64,000 nucleotides of DNA, taken from contig CM038922.1 in assembly GCA_021904315.1 (NCBI GenBank), positions 2,889,347 to 2,953,346 of the forward strand, given 5' to 3'. The notes beneath the pieces are model-generated. The model did no database searches, was not told where the DNA came from, and worked only from the letters and a program-made list of their open reading frames with translations. A program made the position numbers and the translations under genes. Shown piece by piece: positions 26,161 through 38,960 of the stretch. This DNA is from Sphagnum magellanicum. Its lineage: Eukaryota > Streptophyta > Sphagnopsida > Sphagnales > Sphagnaceae. Position 1 is the stretch's first letter. The number at the start of each line of letters is the position of its first letter.

Positions 26161-29100
26161 CAAATACACAATTTTGAGATTTTTTTTGCCCATACTTAAA
26201 TTCTTCAATTGTTGAAATAAATTTTGAAATTTTTTTTTGGAAATTTCTGAATTTCATTTTCTAAAATAAATAAATATTTTCAAAAAAGCGTTATTTATCA
26301 TAAGTATGGTATTAGTAAAGGTGGCAATTCTTGGTTGCAATTACTTTATGTCATTTTGAATTTATTTATTCATTAATGTCATAATTATCATTGCAATTTA
26401 CAAGCCCTTGTTGTGCATTACTAGATTGACGCCCAATGTTATGAAAACTAGCAAAGCTACACACATGAGATGAGGAGAGTTTTCTTTAAACACAAAAGAT
26501 GAGAATCCAAAACCAAATTGTGAGAAAAAAAAAAAAAAAAAAACCACAAAAACAATAACAAAAAAAAATTTAAATTAAGAAATTTTTATTTAAAAAAATA
26601 AATTTTCATTTTTATCTTTTAAATGTTTCTTTTTTTCAAGCTCCAAAATGGAAATACAAATATCAAATTTTCTCAACTTTTGTCTTACTCTAATATTAAG
26701 AGACTAGGTATGGTATGGTAATGTGGATGTCTTCAAAGTTCAAACAACATGTTTCATTAACAATCTAATTATAATTAATTTTCTGATGTATGGTTTATCA
26801 ATAAAAACATGATTTGATTTCTATTTAAGCAAAATGTGAACAATCATGACTTAAAATCACATGTAATTGAACAATTTATGAAATAGATGCACATTAATGA
26901 AAATGCTTAATGCACAATTTTATGAAATAGATGCAAATAGTTATAAATGTTACATAGTTTCATCATCTTTCATGATTGTGCTTTGAACTTGCCATAAATG
27001 GCAAAACCCTTTATGTGTAGGGTTTAGGGTTTTGCTTGTAGGGCCGCATATTTGAAGAAGAACACCTCGCATTTGAGGGCATTACTCGGTGTAAAGCACC
27101 CCGGTAGAAAAAGAAAAAAAATAATAATAAAATGCAAAGGCTAGGCTTTTCAAGAAAAAAAATGCCCATATCTTTTGAAAAGCAAAACACTTGTTAATAA
27201 TTCTAGCATTTCATTTTCCCAAATGCCTTGCCTTTTGCAAAGGAGAAATAAATAAATTGATTATTCTTACAAATTATGTAACTCCCATTTTCACAAATTC
27301 AATTGTTTTTGCTATTTCCAATGTACAAAGATTTAGGTCCCTTTTTTTTTTTTTTTTTTTCCTCAATAAGTCCTCTTCCATTTCAGTTTTGGAGGTAAAT
27401 ATATAAATATTTTTAATATTGGGAAACACCAATTGTGAAATATTTTCTAGCCCTTTCATTTGGCCTATATATATATGGGTTAAGTAAATACTCAAAATAT
27501 ATATAATTTTTTGAACAAATGGAATTCATTGCAAAGAAAAAAAAAAGATTAGAACCAAAACACCTGGAGAGCCAACCTCACACCACGAGTGCCTAAACAA
27601 AAATCACAAATTGAATTAATAAATAATTAATTAATTAATTACAATTTTGAACAAAAGAATATCGGATAAACAATGGTGCTATTGGGAAAACACCTTAAAG
27701 ACACAACTTGAAACTAGAGTAACAACACAAATGAATGCAAAAACGCAATAATAGAGAGATATTGAGTTGAGGAAATTAAAAAAACACATTTTGCAACATA
27801 TTTATTCTCACATGTAGAACAAATAACTATAAATAGATAAACAAACAAATGAATAAATAAATGGGGTGTGGACAAAGCAACACGTTTTCATTGTGTTTCC
27901 GTCCAAGAGCTAACCTAACCACCATGGTGGTGGTGGGGTGGTTAAGCAATGTACTAACTACTAACCATTCACATCCACACCTAGTTAGTAGTCACCAAGT
28001 GCCTTACTTACTTGATCACTTACATAGTAACCACTTACATTCCCCCCTCCCACCCACCCACCTACCCACCCACCCATGTAGGTAGGTAGTAGTGCTTTTA
28101 AGCCTTTACTACAAGGTTGTAAATCTTTGTTTGTTTGTTTTGTTTTTTTTAATATAATTTTTTTTTAAAAACCAATAATGTGGACTTAATTAATTAAAGC
28201 TATATGTGAAGGAAAACTCAATTTAATGAAATTTAATTAGCACTACTAACTAGTTTGGAGCTTTGGCCCCACCTTATGGTTATGGGCCAGGCTTTGGGTT
28301 AGGGTTTTGTGAAGGAAATGTACTCTTCTATGTCTCTCAATGAAGTGGAGCCCAATATAAAGAGTGACACAGACCATGTGTTTGTTGTAGAATAGGCCCT
28401 TCTTTTTAGGGTTTCTTGAGGTGGCAAGGGGAATGGGATGGCAGGCCCAAGTTCCTTTTTGTTCTCTTTCTAGGGTTTTGGTTAGGGTTTTGGGGAGGGG
28501 AGACTCTGAAAAGTAGTTTCTTTTGAGGTGGCAAAGGGTTTATCTATCCAGTCAACTTTTTTTTTTTTTTTTTAAACTTCTTTTTTTGAAAAGAATGAAT
28601 ATTAGTTGTTTTAAAAATGATAAATCATAGTTTTAAATGATAATTAATTATATTTTTAAATTTTGATGATATTTTCATTTTTATTTTTTTATTTTTTTTC
28701 AAAATGTTAATAATACTAGTCAAATTTTATATTAAAAATTTCAAGAATTTTCCAATTTTTTTGGGTTGAAGAAATGTCAAAAAAAATGAAAATAGGAGGT
28801 TTTTCGACATTTTGGGGAATCATGCTTGTGCAAATGTTCTTTTCTCTTTTTCCCGATTTAGTGATGTGGCCAAAGTGGCAATTTTCTCAAAGAGAATTTA
28901 GCCAAATTTTGGTTATACACCAAACAAGAAAGTAAACAAAGATGTAAGGATACTTTCACATACTTGGGCTATACCTATTGGAATAGGCTATTATAAAATA
29001 AGGGAAATCTTTTTTTTTTTCCTTTCAAATTTTGGTTAATTTTGGGCTAATTTTTTTTTTATGAAAAATCTGTTCTATATGGAATTTTACAAGGAAATTT

Positions 29101-29261
29101 GGAATTCAACACATTTGAGATTGTACACCTCCAAATGAAGTAAATTCACAAGAGTCAATGAAGGTCTTGTACGTTCCCAAAGTTCCCAATGCACATGCTA
29201 TTTATTATTAATAATGTTCCCATTTCTTATGGTGTTCTCTTAAGAACAACATATTATCATC

Positions 29262-29263
<2 letters not shown>

Positions 29264-29302
<39 letters not shown>
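29264..29302. repeat. (TA)n microsatellite
   Basis: About 19 TA dinucleotides, followed by TTTA repeats. Confidence 0.9.
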
Positions 29303-29307
<5 letters not shown>

Positions 29308-29923
29308 TTATTTATTTTATTTTTAAAAAATTGCCCTAAAGTTTTACTTGCTTTTAGGCACACACAAGTAAACCTATTATGCAAGAGGTGAAACCACATT
29401 TATTGTCATTGGGGAATTCTCGAGGCTCTCGAAACAATTTGTTATGATGGATGGACGGACGGACGAATTGATGGATGGATCAAAACACAATTCCGCATGG
29501 GGCAAATGAACATGAATGAAACACGATATGCACCGACAAAATAGTTATTCGATACATAGACCCTAGAGCGCCGAGCGGGGTCCTTTCCCAAGACCCGAAA
29601 CGGTGTTTTTTCCGCTCAAGTTAAAAGTCTATGACCCTTGATTTATGTGGAGGTACAAAGGTGGGTGGGAGCCATCGTGATCTCGGTGTGGGCTTCAGGA
29701 GTCAGGTTGCAAATCTTTCATCTTCCGAGATCTACGATTTAGGCTCAGAAAACACACACACACACACCATATGCCAAGTTTCAAAACATGCAAAAAAGGC
29801 CACAAAACAACAATGGAGGTCAAGCAATGTACACACTACTACACACACACAACTAGCTAGCCTAAAACCCTAATTACACATGTTAAATTAAAAGATGTTG
29901 GCACTTTGTTGTTGGGTTTAGGG

Positions 29924-30147
29924 TATTGGGTTTAGGATATTGCGTTTAGATTCATTATAGAGTATTGGGTTTAGGATATTGTGTTTAGATTCATTATAGA
30001 GTATTGGGTTTAGGATATTGTGTTTAGATTCATTATAGAGTATTGTGTTTAGATTTATTATAGAGTATTGGGTTTAAGATATTGTGTTTAGATTCATTAT
30101 AGAGTATTGGGTTTAGGATAGTGTGTTTAGATTCATTATAGAGTATA
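29924..30147. repeat. ~39-bp tandem array with degenerate telomere motif
   Basis: The unit ATTGGGTTTAGGATATTGTG followed by TTTAGATTCATTATAGAGT is repeated about six times, with one shortened unit (near 30035-30065) lacking the first TTTAGG block. TTGGGTTTAGG resembles the telomere heptamer. Confidence 0.9.
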
Positions 30148-30174
30148 GTAGCTTAAAGGATTTTGGCCCCCCTA

Positions 30175-30175
<1 letters not shown>

Positions 30176-30205
<30 letters not shown>

Positions 30206-30450
30206 GGTCTATTTATTTTTATATGAGGATTTTTGAAACATGATAATATGTTGGCTTGTGTTGAGACTTGAGATTAGTTATAATAGAGTTATAAATATCT
30301 TGAAGGGATTTTGGTTTTCTTTTAGAGGATTTCTTTTTTTGAAGATTATATTTCTGCATGGTGAAATTATTTTGAGTTTCCATAATTCTTCTCTTGCCTT
30401 AAGATACTTTTTTTATATTGTAAATTGGCAAGGTCACCCCTTTGTTGATC
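30176..30450 (-). repeat. Dispersed repeat with (ATT)n tail, copy 1
   Basis: Nearly the same sequence as 54237-54525. On the + strand both start with (ATA/TAA)n and continue GGTCTATTTATTTTTATATG, then GACTTGAGATTAGTTATAAT and TTTGAGTTTCCATAATTCTT, ending near GGCAAGGTC. Read on the - strand the unit ends in an (ATT)n tail, as many non-LTR retroelements do. No internal promoter boxes are clear. Confidence 0.8.
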
Positions 30451-30528
30451 TTCTTCCATGTCCATGGCAACTGGTTAAGTACTGGAGAGAGAGTAGTCAA
30501 GTCAAGCCATTGTTGAAGAATTATGTAT

Positions 30529-30558
30529 TATGGTGGTGGTGGTGGTGGTGGTGGTGGT
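30529..30558 (+). repeat. (GGT)n microsatellite
   Basis: About ten GGT/TGG triplets; they generate a poly-Trp or poly-Val frame that should not be read as a protein. Confidence 0.9.
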
Positions 30559-31104
30559 CCCTCTTCTTTTTTCTCTAACCCAGATCAATGTGACAAAAGT
30601 TTTGTGTGGCTCCAAGCATGTGTTGCAGGATGGGTGGACCCTGCAAAAAAACTCAATCAGATGCAAAGCTAACATTAAAAAAAAGGTTTTTTTTGTTTTT
30701 TTAAACTTATTTATTTATTTATTTATTTTTTTAAAATTAAAAAATTCCTTGTGTTTGAAAATTCCCATGAAATAAAAATAAAACTGGACAGGTGCAAACC
30801 CTCGGGTTAATAATATCCTCACCTTGTTGGATGGAACCCACTTGTGACAAGCCAGTTGTAACAACAAGCATAGAATGGTACATGGGTGTGGAAGGGATGG
30901 GGGGGTCAGGTGGGGGAGAGGGAGGGTCTTATTCTTAGTCTTTTGGAGACCCATTACTCTGTTGTTGGTGCTCGTGTTTATCTTGGGTAGGAGTTTTAAT
31001 CCCAACTCCAAACAAAGGTCAGCAAACAAAACACGCGTTAACCATTGTTAGGTCTTATTCTCCCTTTTCATTGACTAAGGTCCCTTTCCATTGCCTTACA
31101 TAAT

Positions 31105-31528
31105 GCTTTCTAGTTGTGCTCAGAGTCATCTCACAAGTCTCTCATGATGACAGCAAGATAGTGGAAAGTGATCGAAATCATTGTTGCGACTTTGCCTGTT
31201 GTTGTTGTTAGGGTGGTAGTCACTTTCTATTGGAAAGTGCAATTGTTTGAGAAATGTGTTCTGTTATTAATGTTGGGAATTTTGGGAGCTCGTTTTGGAA
31301 AGAACTTTATAAAACAAATTTTTAAAATACAAATTTTTCCTATTAAAATTTGACATTACAAATTGTTGATGTTTAATGACTCATAATTTGATTCACAGCT
31401 CTCTCAGCTTTCATAATAATGCATCATCATTATGTACATACTTGGGTGAACCCAAGTGTGCTCTCGCAGCTCTCATGGTAATGTTGACTTGTAGAGGTGT
31501 GAGATGACTCTGAGCACAACTAGAAAGC
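31105..31528. mobile_element. Inverted-repeat element (MITE-like) with perfect 31-bp ends
   Basis: Positions 31105-31135 (GCTTTCTAGTTGTGCTCAGA ... CACA) are the exact complement of 31498-31528. Similarity continues outward imperfectly (TCCATT...TAAT on both sides, to about 31087 and 31547). The 362-bp interior contains a perfect hairpin ACTTGGGT-GA-ACCCAAGT (about 31440-31457) and no transposase. A target duplication could not be assigned, so the superfamily is open. Confidence 0.75.
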
Positions 31529-32115
31529 GAATTATAATGGATAGTTAGTTGTTGTTTTGAAAAAATCAAATAAAAAATTGTCATCACAAATGCTTAATAG
31601 AAAGATGTCTTAATTGTCATGAAGATTACCAAAGGTTGTATAAACATAATCAACCTACCTTCTCAATTATGTAGTAGATTGAACAATTGTTGTAAAACAC
31701 CAAGGAAGAAGCAAAATTAGTTTGGCAAAATTCCGACTCCTAATTTGCCCATGATATGGTTAATTGGCTCACTAAGAGGGCAAGAGTCAACCAAACCTGC
31801 CCACTCTTTAGCCATACCAAAAAAAAAACTCCCAAACACTGGATCAGCCTTTTTTTTTTTTTGGTGCAAAATTTGGTTAAAGGCTTATTGTGGGTAGTCG
31901 CCAATCAACCTACCTCACAAAATTGGGGGGAAAAAAAAAAACTCTGCACTGGATCATAGCTTGATCCTTGTGAGCATCCACTGTAGTTAATTATACCATA
32001 GTTCATTATTCTAATTTTCCTCTCTCAAATAGAAAGTATGCACACAAATAGGGTAACAACCTAGTTTGCAATATGAAACTTGTTTTGTTCTTCCTTAGTC
32101 ATATTGTGTAAAATA

Positions 32116-32144
32116 TTTAGGGTTTAGGGTTTAGGGGTTTAGGG
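32116..32144 (+). repeat. Interstitial telomere-like run
   Basis: Four consecutive TTTAGGG units, one with an extra G. The run is too short for a relocated telomere; it may be a repair-inserted scar or replication slippage. Confidence 0.85.
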
Positions 32145-32539
32145 TACCTACTACTACTACTCTACACACCATGCAGGATCCCCAAAGGAAAAGAATGGAC
32201 CCCATGATCATCTCATGTTTCCTACAATACAATACAATACGATACAATGGTCGGTGATAATTTATTTATTGTCAACTAAAGAAGTAATGGGCTGACAAAC
32301 TCTCTACATGGATCCTCCTGGTGACCCTCAACCAACTGGGGTATATAAGTTACTAGAGTGAAACACGAGAGTGGAATATCATCATCCCTCCCTTTAGAGG
32401 AGAGGAGTAAGTGCGTGTTTTCTTACAACACTTCCCATATGAAAATGTTTTTTGAACAAGCAATTTTGGTGTATACTACTTACTCACGACTCCATTGTAA
32501 GTAGTATTCACCACTCCACGGTTAAAGAAAGTGGCTTAC
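32145..32539. other. Spacer, no gene seen
   Basis: Contains ATACA repeats (32224-32245) and unique sequence. Nothing coding recognised. Confidence 0.4.
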
Positions 32540-32985
32540 CTAGTGTGAAATGGCCTAGCTTAGAAATCCATGAAATATGTCTAGTTCACCCATATGAGCT
32601 AGTGTGGAAACGACCTAGCTCAGAAACCCATATGAAATATCTCTAGTTCACCCATCTAGTGTGAAAGGACCTAGCTTTAAGAAACCCATATGAAATATGT
32701 CTAGTTGATCAATGTAGTGTGAAAATGGCCTAGCTTAGAAACCCATGAAATATGTCTAGTTCGCTCGCTCATCTAGTGGGAAATGACCTAGCTTAGAAAC
32801 CCAAATGAAATATCTCTAGTTCATCCATGTAGTGTGAAATTTAACCTAGCTTAGAAAACCCAAATGAAATATATATTTCTAGTTCATCCATCTAGTGTGA
32901 AAATTGCCTAGCTTTGAAACCCTTGAAACATCTCTAGTTCATCCATTTAGTGTGCTAACTCTATCTCAGCTTTGAAAACCTGTCC
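32540..32985. repeat. ~58-bp tandem array, about seven and a half units
   Basis: Each unit runs TAGTGTGAAATGGCCTAGCT, TAGAAACCCATATGAAATAT, then CTCTAGTTCACCCATC with substitutions and small indels. Unit lengths vary from 56 to 63 bases. The last unit (from about 32947) is the most decayed. Confidence 0.92.
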
Positions 32986-35900
32986 TTGATGTCAGGCAAA
33001 TAATGCTCAAGGTAGGTAGGTAGGTACCTAGTAGGGGTGCATTCTATTCATAGAACTCCCTTTGGTACCAACTTGAACTACCTCCCCCACCCAGTTGCCA
33101 CATTCTTGGTCCTTTTCTTCTTCTTCTTTTTCCCTCTTCCAAGGTCCCATGTCCTACATAACCTAGCCTTATGCCATGGAACCAACCCATTGAAGTCCCA
33201 AACACAAAAGAGATTTGGTTAGGGGGAAAAGAGTTAGGTACTAGAGTTGGGTGGTGGAAGGTTGTCTTCAACAACAACAACAACTTCTCCTATTGTAAAA
33301 GCACTTGGACAAAATTCCTAGTGCATTTGGAGGGCACCTTATAGGTATATCCATGAATATGCTTTGCCGGGGAGAGGGATATTATGCCTACTCCTTAAAA
33401 GCAGGAGGGATCTTACACCTACATGTATATGTAGGTGCAATAGGTGTGCATGTAAGAATGAAGAACACTCTCCTTCTTACAACTCATGATTTATGTTCAA
33501 TACCTTACATTTAGGGTTTCAAAATTGCTTCCTTATTGTAAGCTTGATTGTTCCCATCATCAAAGGATGAACCAACACAAAATTAGACAAGATAAAAATC
33601 CTTAGAAAAGTTGGGGATTATTCATTGTTGCATCCATCATTCATCCATTGTGTGAGGTACTTGGGTACAATCCTTTTTGAGGTATGTATTAGATTTTGTT
33701 CCCACATCTATTAGTGAGGCAATAATAATAGGTGAGAGAAATAATAATAATAGTCCACAAATTCAAGTGTAAACCTTAGACCAATTGTTGCCTTTAGAAA
33801 TTGAAGGTAGATGAATTTTAAGAAATAAATAATTCAATGTGATGATGGCAATAAGCCTTGAAGGAATGAATCAATATTCTTGTGGGACAATAAAGGAAAT
33901 CAATCTTGTGTAGAAAAACCAAAAAAAGGTTTGAGAAGGTCAATGGGCACACCCAAAATGAGGAGCCCTACACAAGGTAGTAGTTAGTTACACACCCCTT
34001 ATTTGTGTGCCTTATTATTTGACATAAATAATATTGTATTTTTGAATTTCTAAAAATTAATTCATTTTTTAAAATGGACACAACTAAGAAGGCAATTTTA
34101 CAAACTATTACACCCCTTTAAAAGCACAAACTTATGCATAAGGTGTCTAGTAAGGTTCTTTTTCAATGCAAAAACATAATTGGTTTTCTATGATTATTTG
34201 TTGTTGGAAGTTGGGAACTTAATGTAAAAAGGGGTTTCAATTTTATATATATATATATTTATTTTATTTTATTTTATTTTTATTTTTTTGTGATTGGGAG
34301 ATTTTTCTTTTGATGGAGAGTCTCTCTAAAGTCTCTCATCTTTTATTTTGTTGTTTAAAAAAAAAAAAATTAATCTCAAACATTTTGAATATACGTAAAA
34401 CTTTGACAACATCAAATCATTGTTTTCCAATTCTCTTATACTTGTGTGCATTTTTTCATGTGTGTGACTTTGTTAGTTTTGATAGTGTTAGGTGCCAATC
34501 TACGTGAAGAATATCTCATTATACATTTACAAACGTCATTCCCTCCATGCTCAAGCCTTGCAAGAGATAACAAAGTACGAATTCATTCATGTTCTTTACA
34601 AGAGGTCCTTTTGGTGCATGTGTGTATAATTATCAAAAGTAGTCTAAATGGAGATTAGGTTTAATGAATTTAAATGTCAATTAGGGTTAAGGTTAGGGTT
34701 AGTTTAATCTGGGGCTCGACCCAACGAATTGGCCAAACCCAAGCTACCTCTTTCTCTCTTTCTCTCACTTCTTCCATGGTAGGTGATAAAAAGGAAGCCC
34801 CATAGCTTCATAGGACCACCACCCATCTACTACGGGGTCTTGGAAAACTCAGTGGTACCTTGAGTGTTAACACAATGGTTATATGGAAATACCTTGCCCA
34901 AAAAAAAAAAAACCCTAGGATCGGTCGGGTTAGGTGAATCCATGTATTCCTTCGAAACTTCCGGTATTGACGACTTGGTGTATGCCCGGCTAGAGTGGGG
35001 GAGTAGTAGGTACACTTCATGTCTTGGGTACTCGTGTAACAACATGAAGATTGAACATTGATCAAACGAAGCATTAATAAAATAAAATAAAAGTTAGCAT
35101 TTATTTATTCTAGTCTCTAAGCATAATATATATTTTTAATTATATATATATATATATATATGAAGGTGAGTAAGTATGTATTATTATGCATGAATACTAG
35201 TGTAGATTTGAATTTCTTGAGTTTGAAGAATGCGGTTATGAGGTTCATTTTTTGAATTTAAATCATTCAAGAAAATGCTTGAATCTACGTGTAAATTTTA
35301 TGTTGTATGTGTTATATTCAATTCACCAACTTGTTTTTTTTTTTTTTTCCTAAGTAGAGTATGAGTATCGTCAAGCCAAACCTAGCCATTACCAAAACAC
35401 TATGGCCCATTTGCACACACATTTCGAAGCATAGTTTGGTAGCTAATCACATCGTTTTTTTGGTCATTTATTGGCGTCATTTGTGATGTGTAATTTCAAT
35501 TGATGATGATCCTCCATTTGGATGAAACATTGTGACAAGTGGCTTGGACAATAAGTATGACGATAAGTACATTATTCTTTTACACTTCGTCACAACCAAA
35601 ATTAAATTTTGTAACTATTTTGATTTGAGCTTAAATTTCTTATGTTTTCATATTTTTCATTGAGTTCGACAATTGTCCTAAGTTCCATGAAATGAACACT
35701 AACATAATGACTATTACCATTGGCAAGAGGGTTACAACCATTTATGCAACAAAGCACATGAATGAATAGTTCCAACCATACATGAAAATGTAAACAAGCA
35801 CATGAAATGTACAAACATTCATCCAAATGAGATTTTGTTTATAACATGGAAAAAACTTGGAACATGAAATAAAGTGAATGAGGTTATGTTGCAAAGTCAA

Positions 35901-38400
35901 AATACATTACTTATTACCATATGCAATATTGTATAAGTAATTTCAATTTTTTTTGGTATTTATATATATAATTTATAGTGAGGTTGATGGACATTCATCT
36001 ATGATATTATGATGATGTTGTGTGACATTATGATGATGATGCATTCATTTAAAATTTTAATAAAGTCTAAAAGTGTCTATGCTAATTGGAAATTCAAACC
36101 AATGTGATTTTCTTTGGATGCCAAAGGTGCACACAAGTTTTCATTTATATTGATGATAAATTTAGTGATGGTGCAAAGTTTTATAATTAATACTCTATTT
36201 TCCCAATTTTTGCAATCCAAGATACTATTCATTGTTGGTTTGACATATCGGGTTGTGCCATATATGAACTAGGTCCTAGGTCAAACCCCTACCACTCTTG
36301 GTATAATCTTTTTGGTGTATTCAAATGACACTTTGGCTTCTTGAGAAGCTCTATTCAAATTTGTTAATGTACATATGGATACTCAAAGATTTTTTTTCCT
36401 ATGAGTGACTCCTATTCATAGCAAGGTTATAACAAATTTTACCTATGTCCTACTACGTGGAAGTGAATTTCAAAGTTTAATATTTAATAATGCATGCATT
36501 ATGGGGGGGGAGGAGTTGAGTTTCAAGTTTAGGGATTTCAATTTTGTCAATTTCAAAATTTTGACCTAAAAACCTTTAGCATATCCAATTCAATTTTGTG
36601 GATTTTGGCTTGTTGAACTTATTAATCAACAATGAAATACATGAAATGTAGGCATTTATGGTTTTTGAATATATCCAAGCACATACATTGGACTAGTTGG
36701 TATGTAATTCGTGAACCTTCATTTTCGTACTTAAAATCCTACAAGCACTTTGGTTATTGTTGACACAAACTTGGTATTTGAAAACCAAATTATTCAATCA
36801 AATGCAAAAAAAATTTAGTATTGATACCTATATCAAACTAGTATGTAAAAATGGATTTTTCCACCTAAGACTGGCACTTATCATTAATGTTTAGATCACA
36901 CTTGGTTTATCATCTCTTGACTTGGTTTCCTTGTATCATATTCATAGCAAAAAAATGAAAGATAATTTTTTTTTTGGTTTATTATACATGATTGACTTTA
37001 CAACATTCAAATTTGCTGCAATTTTAAAAAAATTGAACACTTCACAACGTTGTTATGGGAGTTGCACAATTATTTCCCTAACTATATGCCCATTTTTTGG
37101 GGGGATGGTTAGTTTACATAATGACATGGTTTTGGTTTACATACATAACATCTAGCATGGCCTAAGTGTAAATTAAAACCTTGTACCATGAGTTTAAAAC
37201 ACTTAACAATTAGATGTTTAATTCCACATGGCAAAGTCTTTGAATGAATATAATGCAATAATTAGATATGTATTACAAACAAGCCATACAAATGTGCATG
37301 TTGTGGAAATATACATCCTTACATATTGTTATGAAATTAGAATTCAAAAGTTGTGTAAGACCATTGAATATAATAAGAATACATGGACAAACCTAAAACT
37401 CAATAAGTTAACCTCACATAGATGACCATTCACTATCTAGAAAAGGACTAAAAAATGCCTTAGCCAGCCTTTGAAAATAGGAGCCTCTCCATCATTTTGC
37501 CCCTTATCAAGGATGGGTCTCATACCGGTCACTTCAATGAATATTACAATAGTTTAGGCCAATTGAAAAGGGCAAAAGGTAAGAGTGAAAGGAGGAAAGT
37601 GGTAGGGCTTTAAAGGGGGATGTCAACCATGTTGGTTAACATTAAGAGGAATATGATATTTAAGTTGTTGTTTATTCAAGAATATGTCAAATAGTGATGG
37701 ATCAAATATAAAAGTGTAGATGGATTTGTAGATTCTAACATGAGAAGTTGAAATTTGAAAGATGAAATTGTGTTTGCAAAGAAGGGAATTTGTGCAGAAT
37801 TAATCCTCCTCTTTGACCAAGGTGAGGATTAGGATAAATCAACTAGCCATCCACACATGAATGTATGTTGTTCAAGAGGAGGTTGTATTTGTGAGTTTTC
37901 AAAGGATAATAAGTTATGGAAATTGGTTATGCTAATATGTGAATTTGATGAAATGATGTGAATTGAATAGGTGGGGCTAGTAGAGAAACAATGTCATGCA
38001 TTACCAATTTGGCACCTATACCTATTGATGTTCACACACATCAACCAAATGATAGAAAACCCTCCCACATGGTGTCTCACAACAAATTTCAAAGAAACCT
38101 TCATCTACAAAACACAAACCACTAGGAACCCAAGAAAAACAACCAAATTTTCCATAACCACTTGGATTACCAAGGAAAACCAAAGGTGTGTTTGTGCAAT
38201 TTAAATGGTGTAGTCTCAAATCACCAAAACTAATTTGAAATAGACAACATAAGGGCTTATACCCCCACACACACAACAAAACATTTGGAATCCTATATAC
38301 ACTAAATTGGTTATAAAAACTCAAGAAATCATAATATGATTCATTACATTAACCCATCTTATATATTAATTCACTACGTTTGTCAATGTGTGTGTCAGAT
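32986..38400. other. AT-rich intergenic region, no gene seen
   Basis: Simple repeats: (TTC)n near 33115, ATTTT runs near 34258, poly-A near 34360 and 34900, (TA)n 35141-35161, and GATGAT runs near 36000-36045. A 22-bp near-palindrome lies at 33417-33438. A tRNA-like fragment GGTCCTAGGTCAAACCCC (36270-36290) hints at a very decayed SINE. None of the open frames resembles a known protein. Confidence 0.5.
33417..33438. repeat. Near-perfect palindrome
   Basis: CACCTACATGTATATGTAGGTG: the outer nine bases on each side are exact complements around a short centre. Confidence 0.75.
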
Positions 38401-38402
38401 CT

Positions 38403-38600
38403 CCTGATCTCCCCAACAACATGACAGTTATTACCACTACTTTCTAGGGCAGTTAATTGTGGCAAATAATCAAAAAAAAAGAATTTTTTACCTGTCTGTC
38501 TGTAAAACCTGATCTCCCCAACAACATGACAGTTATTACCACTACTTTCTAGGGCAGTTAATTATGGTAAATAATAATAAAAAAGAATTTTTTACCATGG
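38403..38600. repeat. 105-bp-offset tandem duplication
   Basis: CCTGATCTCCCCAACAACAT followed by GACAGTTATTACCACTACTT and GGGCAGTTAATT occurs at 38403 and 38508, each ending in an AAAAAGAATTTTTTACC block. Very high identity suggests a recent duplication. Confidence 0.9.
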
Positions 38601-38639
38601 CATTTAAAGTTTTGTTTGACCTTGGTTACAGCAGTAATA

Positions 38640-38960
38640 ATATAATGAAAGTAAATAAAGTAAATGAGTTGTTACGTAAGCAAAGGCAAGTAAGTAATTA
38701 CGTAAGTAAAAGGTAGTAAGTTAAAACAAGTAAAAATAAAATTGAAGTAAACTTAAGGTAATAAGTAGCCTAAGTAGTTCATGGGGTAGTATGAGCCCTA
38801 GAAGACTTTTGCAACATTCTTTTCAAGGGCTCACAAATTTACACGTCGATATCACTAATTATTTATTACTGAGGGGCCTTGAGTGTGACGGTGGGCCAGA
38901 GGTGCCCAACCCACCCATGTTGGCCCATCGTCTGTGCCTTGCAGGCACGGGTTACCACTA
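38640..38960. other. GTAA-rich tract followed by a GC-rich structured island
   Basis: GTAAGTAA-type motifs recur between 38640 and 38780. Then 38870-38950 is far GC-richer than its surroundings and can fold: GGTGGGCCA pairs with TGGCCCATC, and GTGCCT pairs with AGGCAC. Possibly the end of a transposable element; unassigned. Confidence 0.35.

Larger units (their letters stand above)
25751..29920. other. AT-rich intergenic region, no gene seen
   Basis: Many homopolymer runs (26524-26542, 27343-27360, 28558-28574), CCCA/CCTA repeats (28045-28090), a (TA)n tract (29264-29302), and a GGGTTTAGGG motif near 27018. A SINE-like unit sits near 26098-26160. Open frames at 27861-28085 and 29631-29873 lack any recognisable domain. 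Confidence 0.5.

Noticed and set aside
28285..28310. Possible miR166-like motif (GGGCCAGGCTTTGGG)
   Set aside because: Too many mismatches to the mature miRNA and no matching arm to form a precursor hairpin.
30240..30775. Two + strand frames with Trp and Val runs
   Set aside because: Produced by the (GGT)n microsatellite and by the dispersed repeat; no domain.
31168..31353. 61-codon frame inside the 31105-31528 element as a possible transposase
   Set aside because: Hydrophobic, short and without a DDE or zinc-binding motif.
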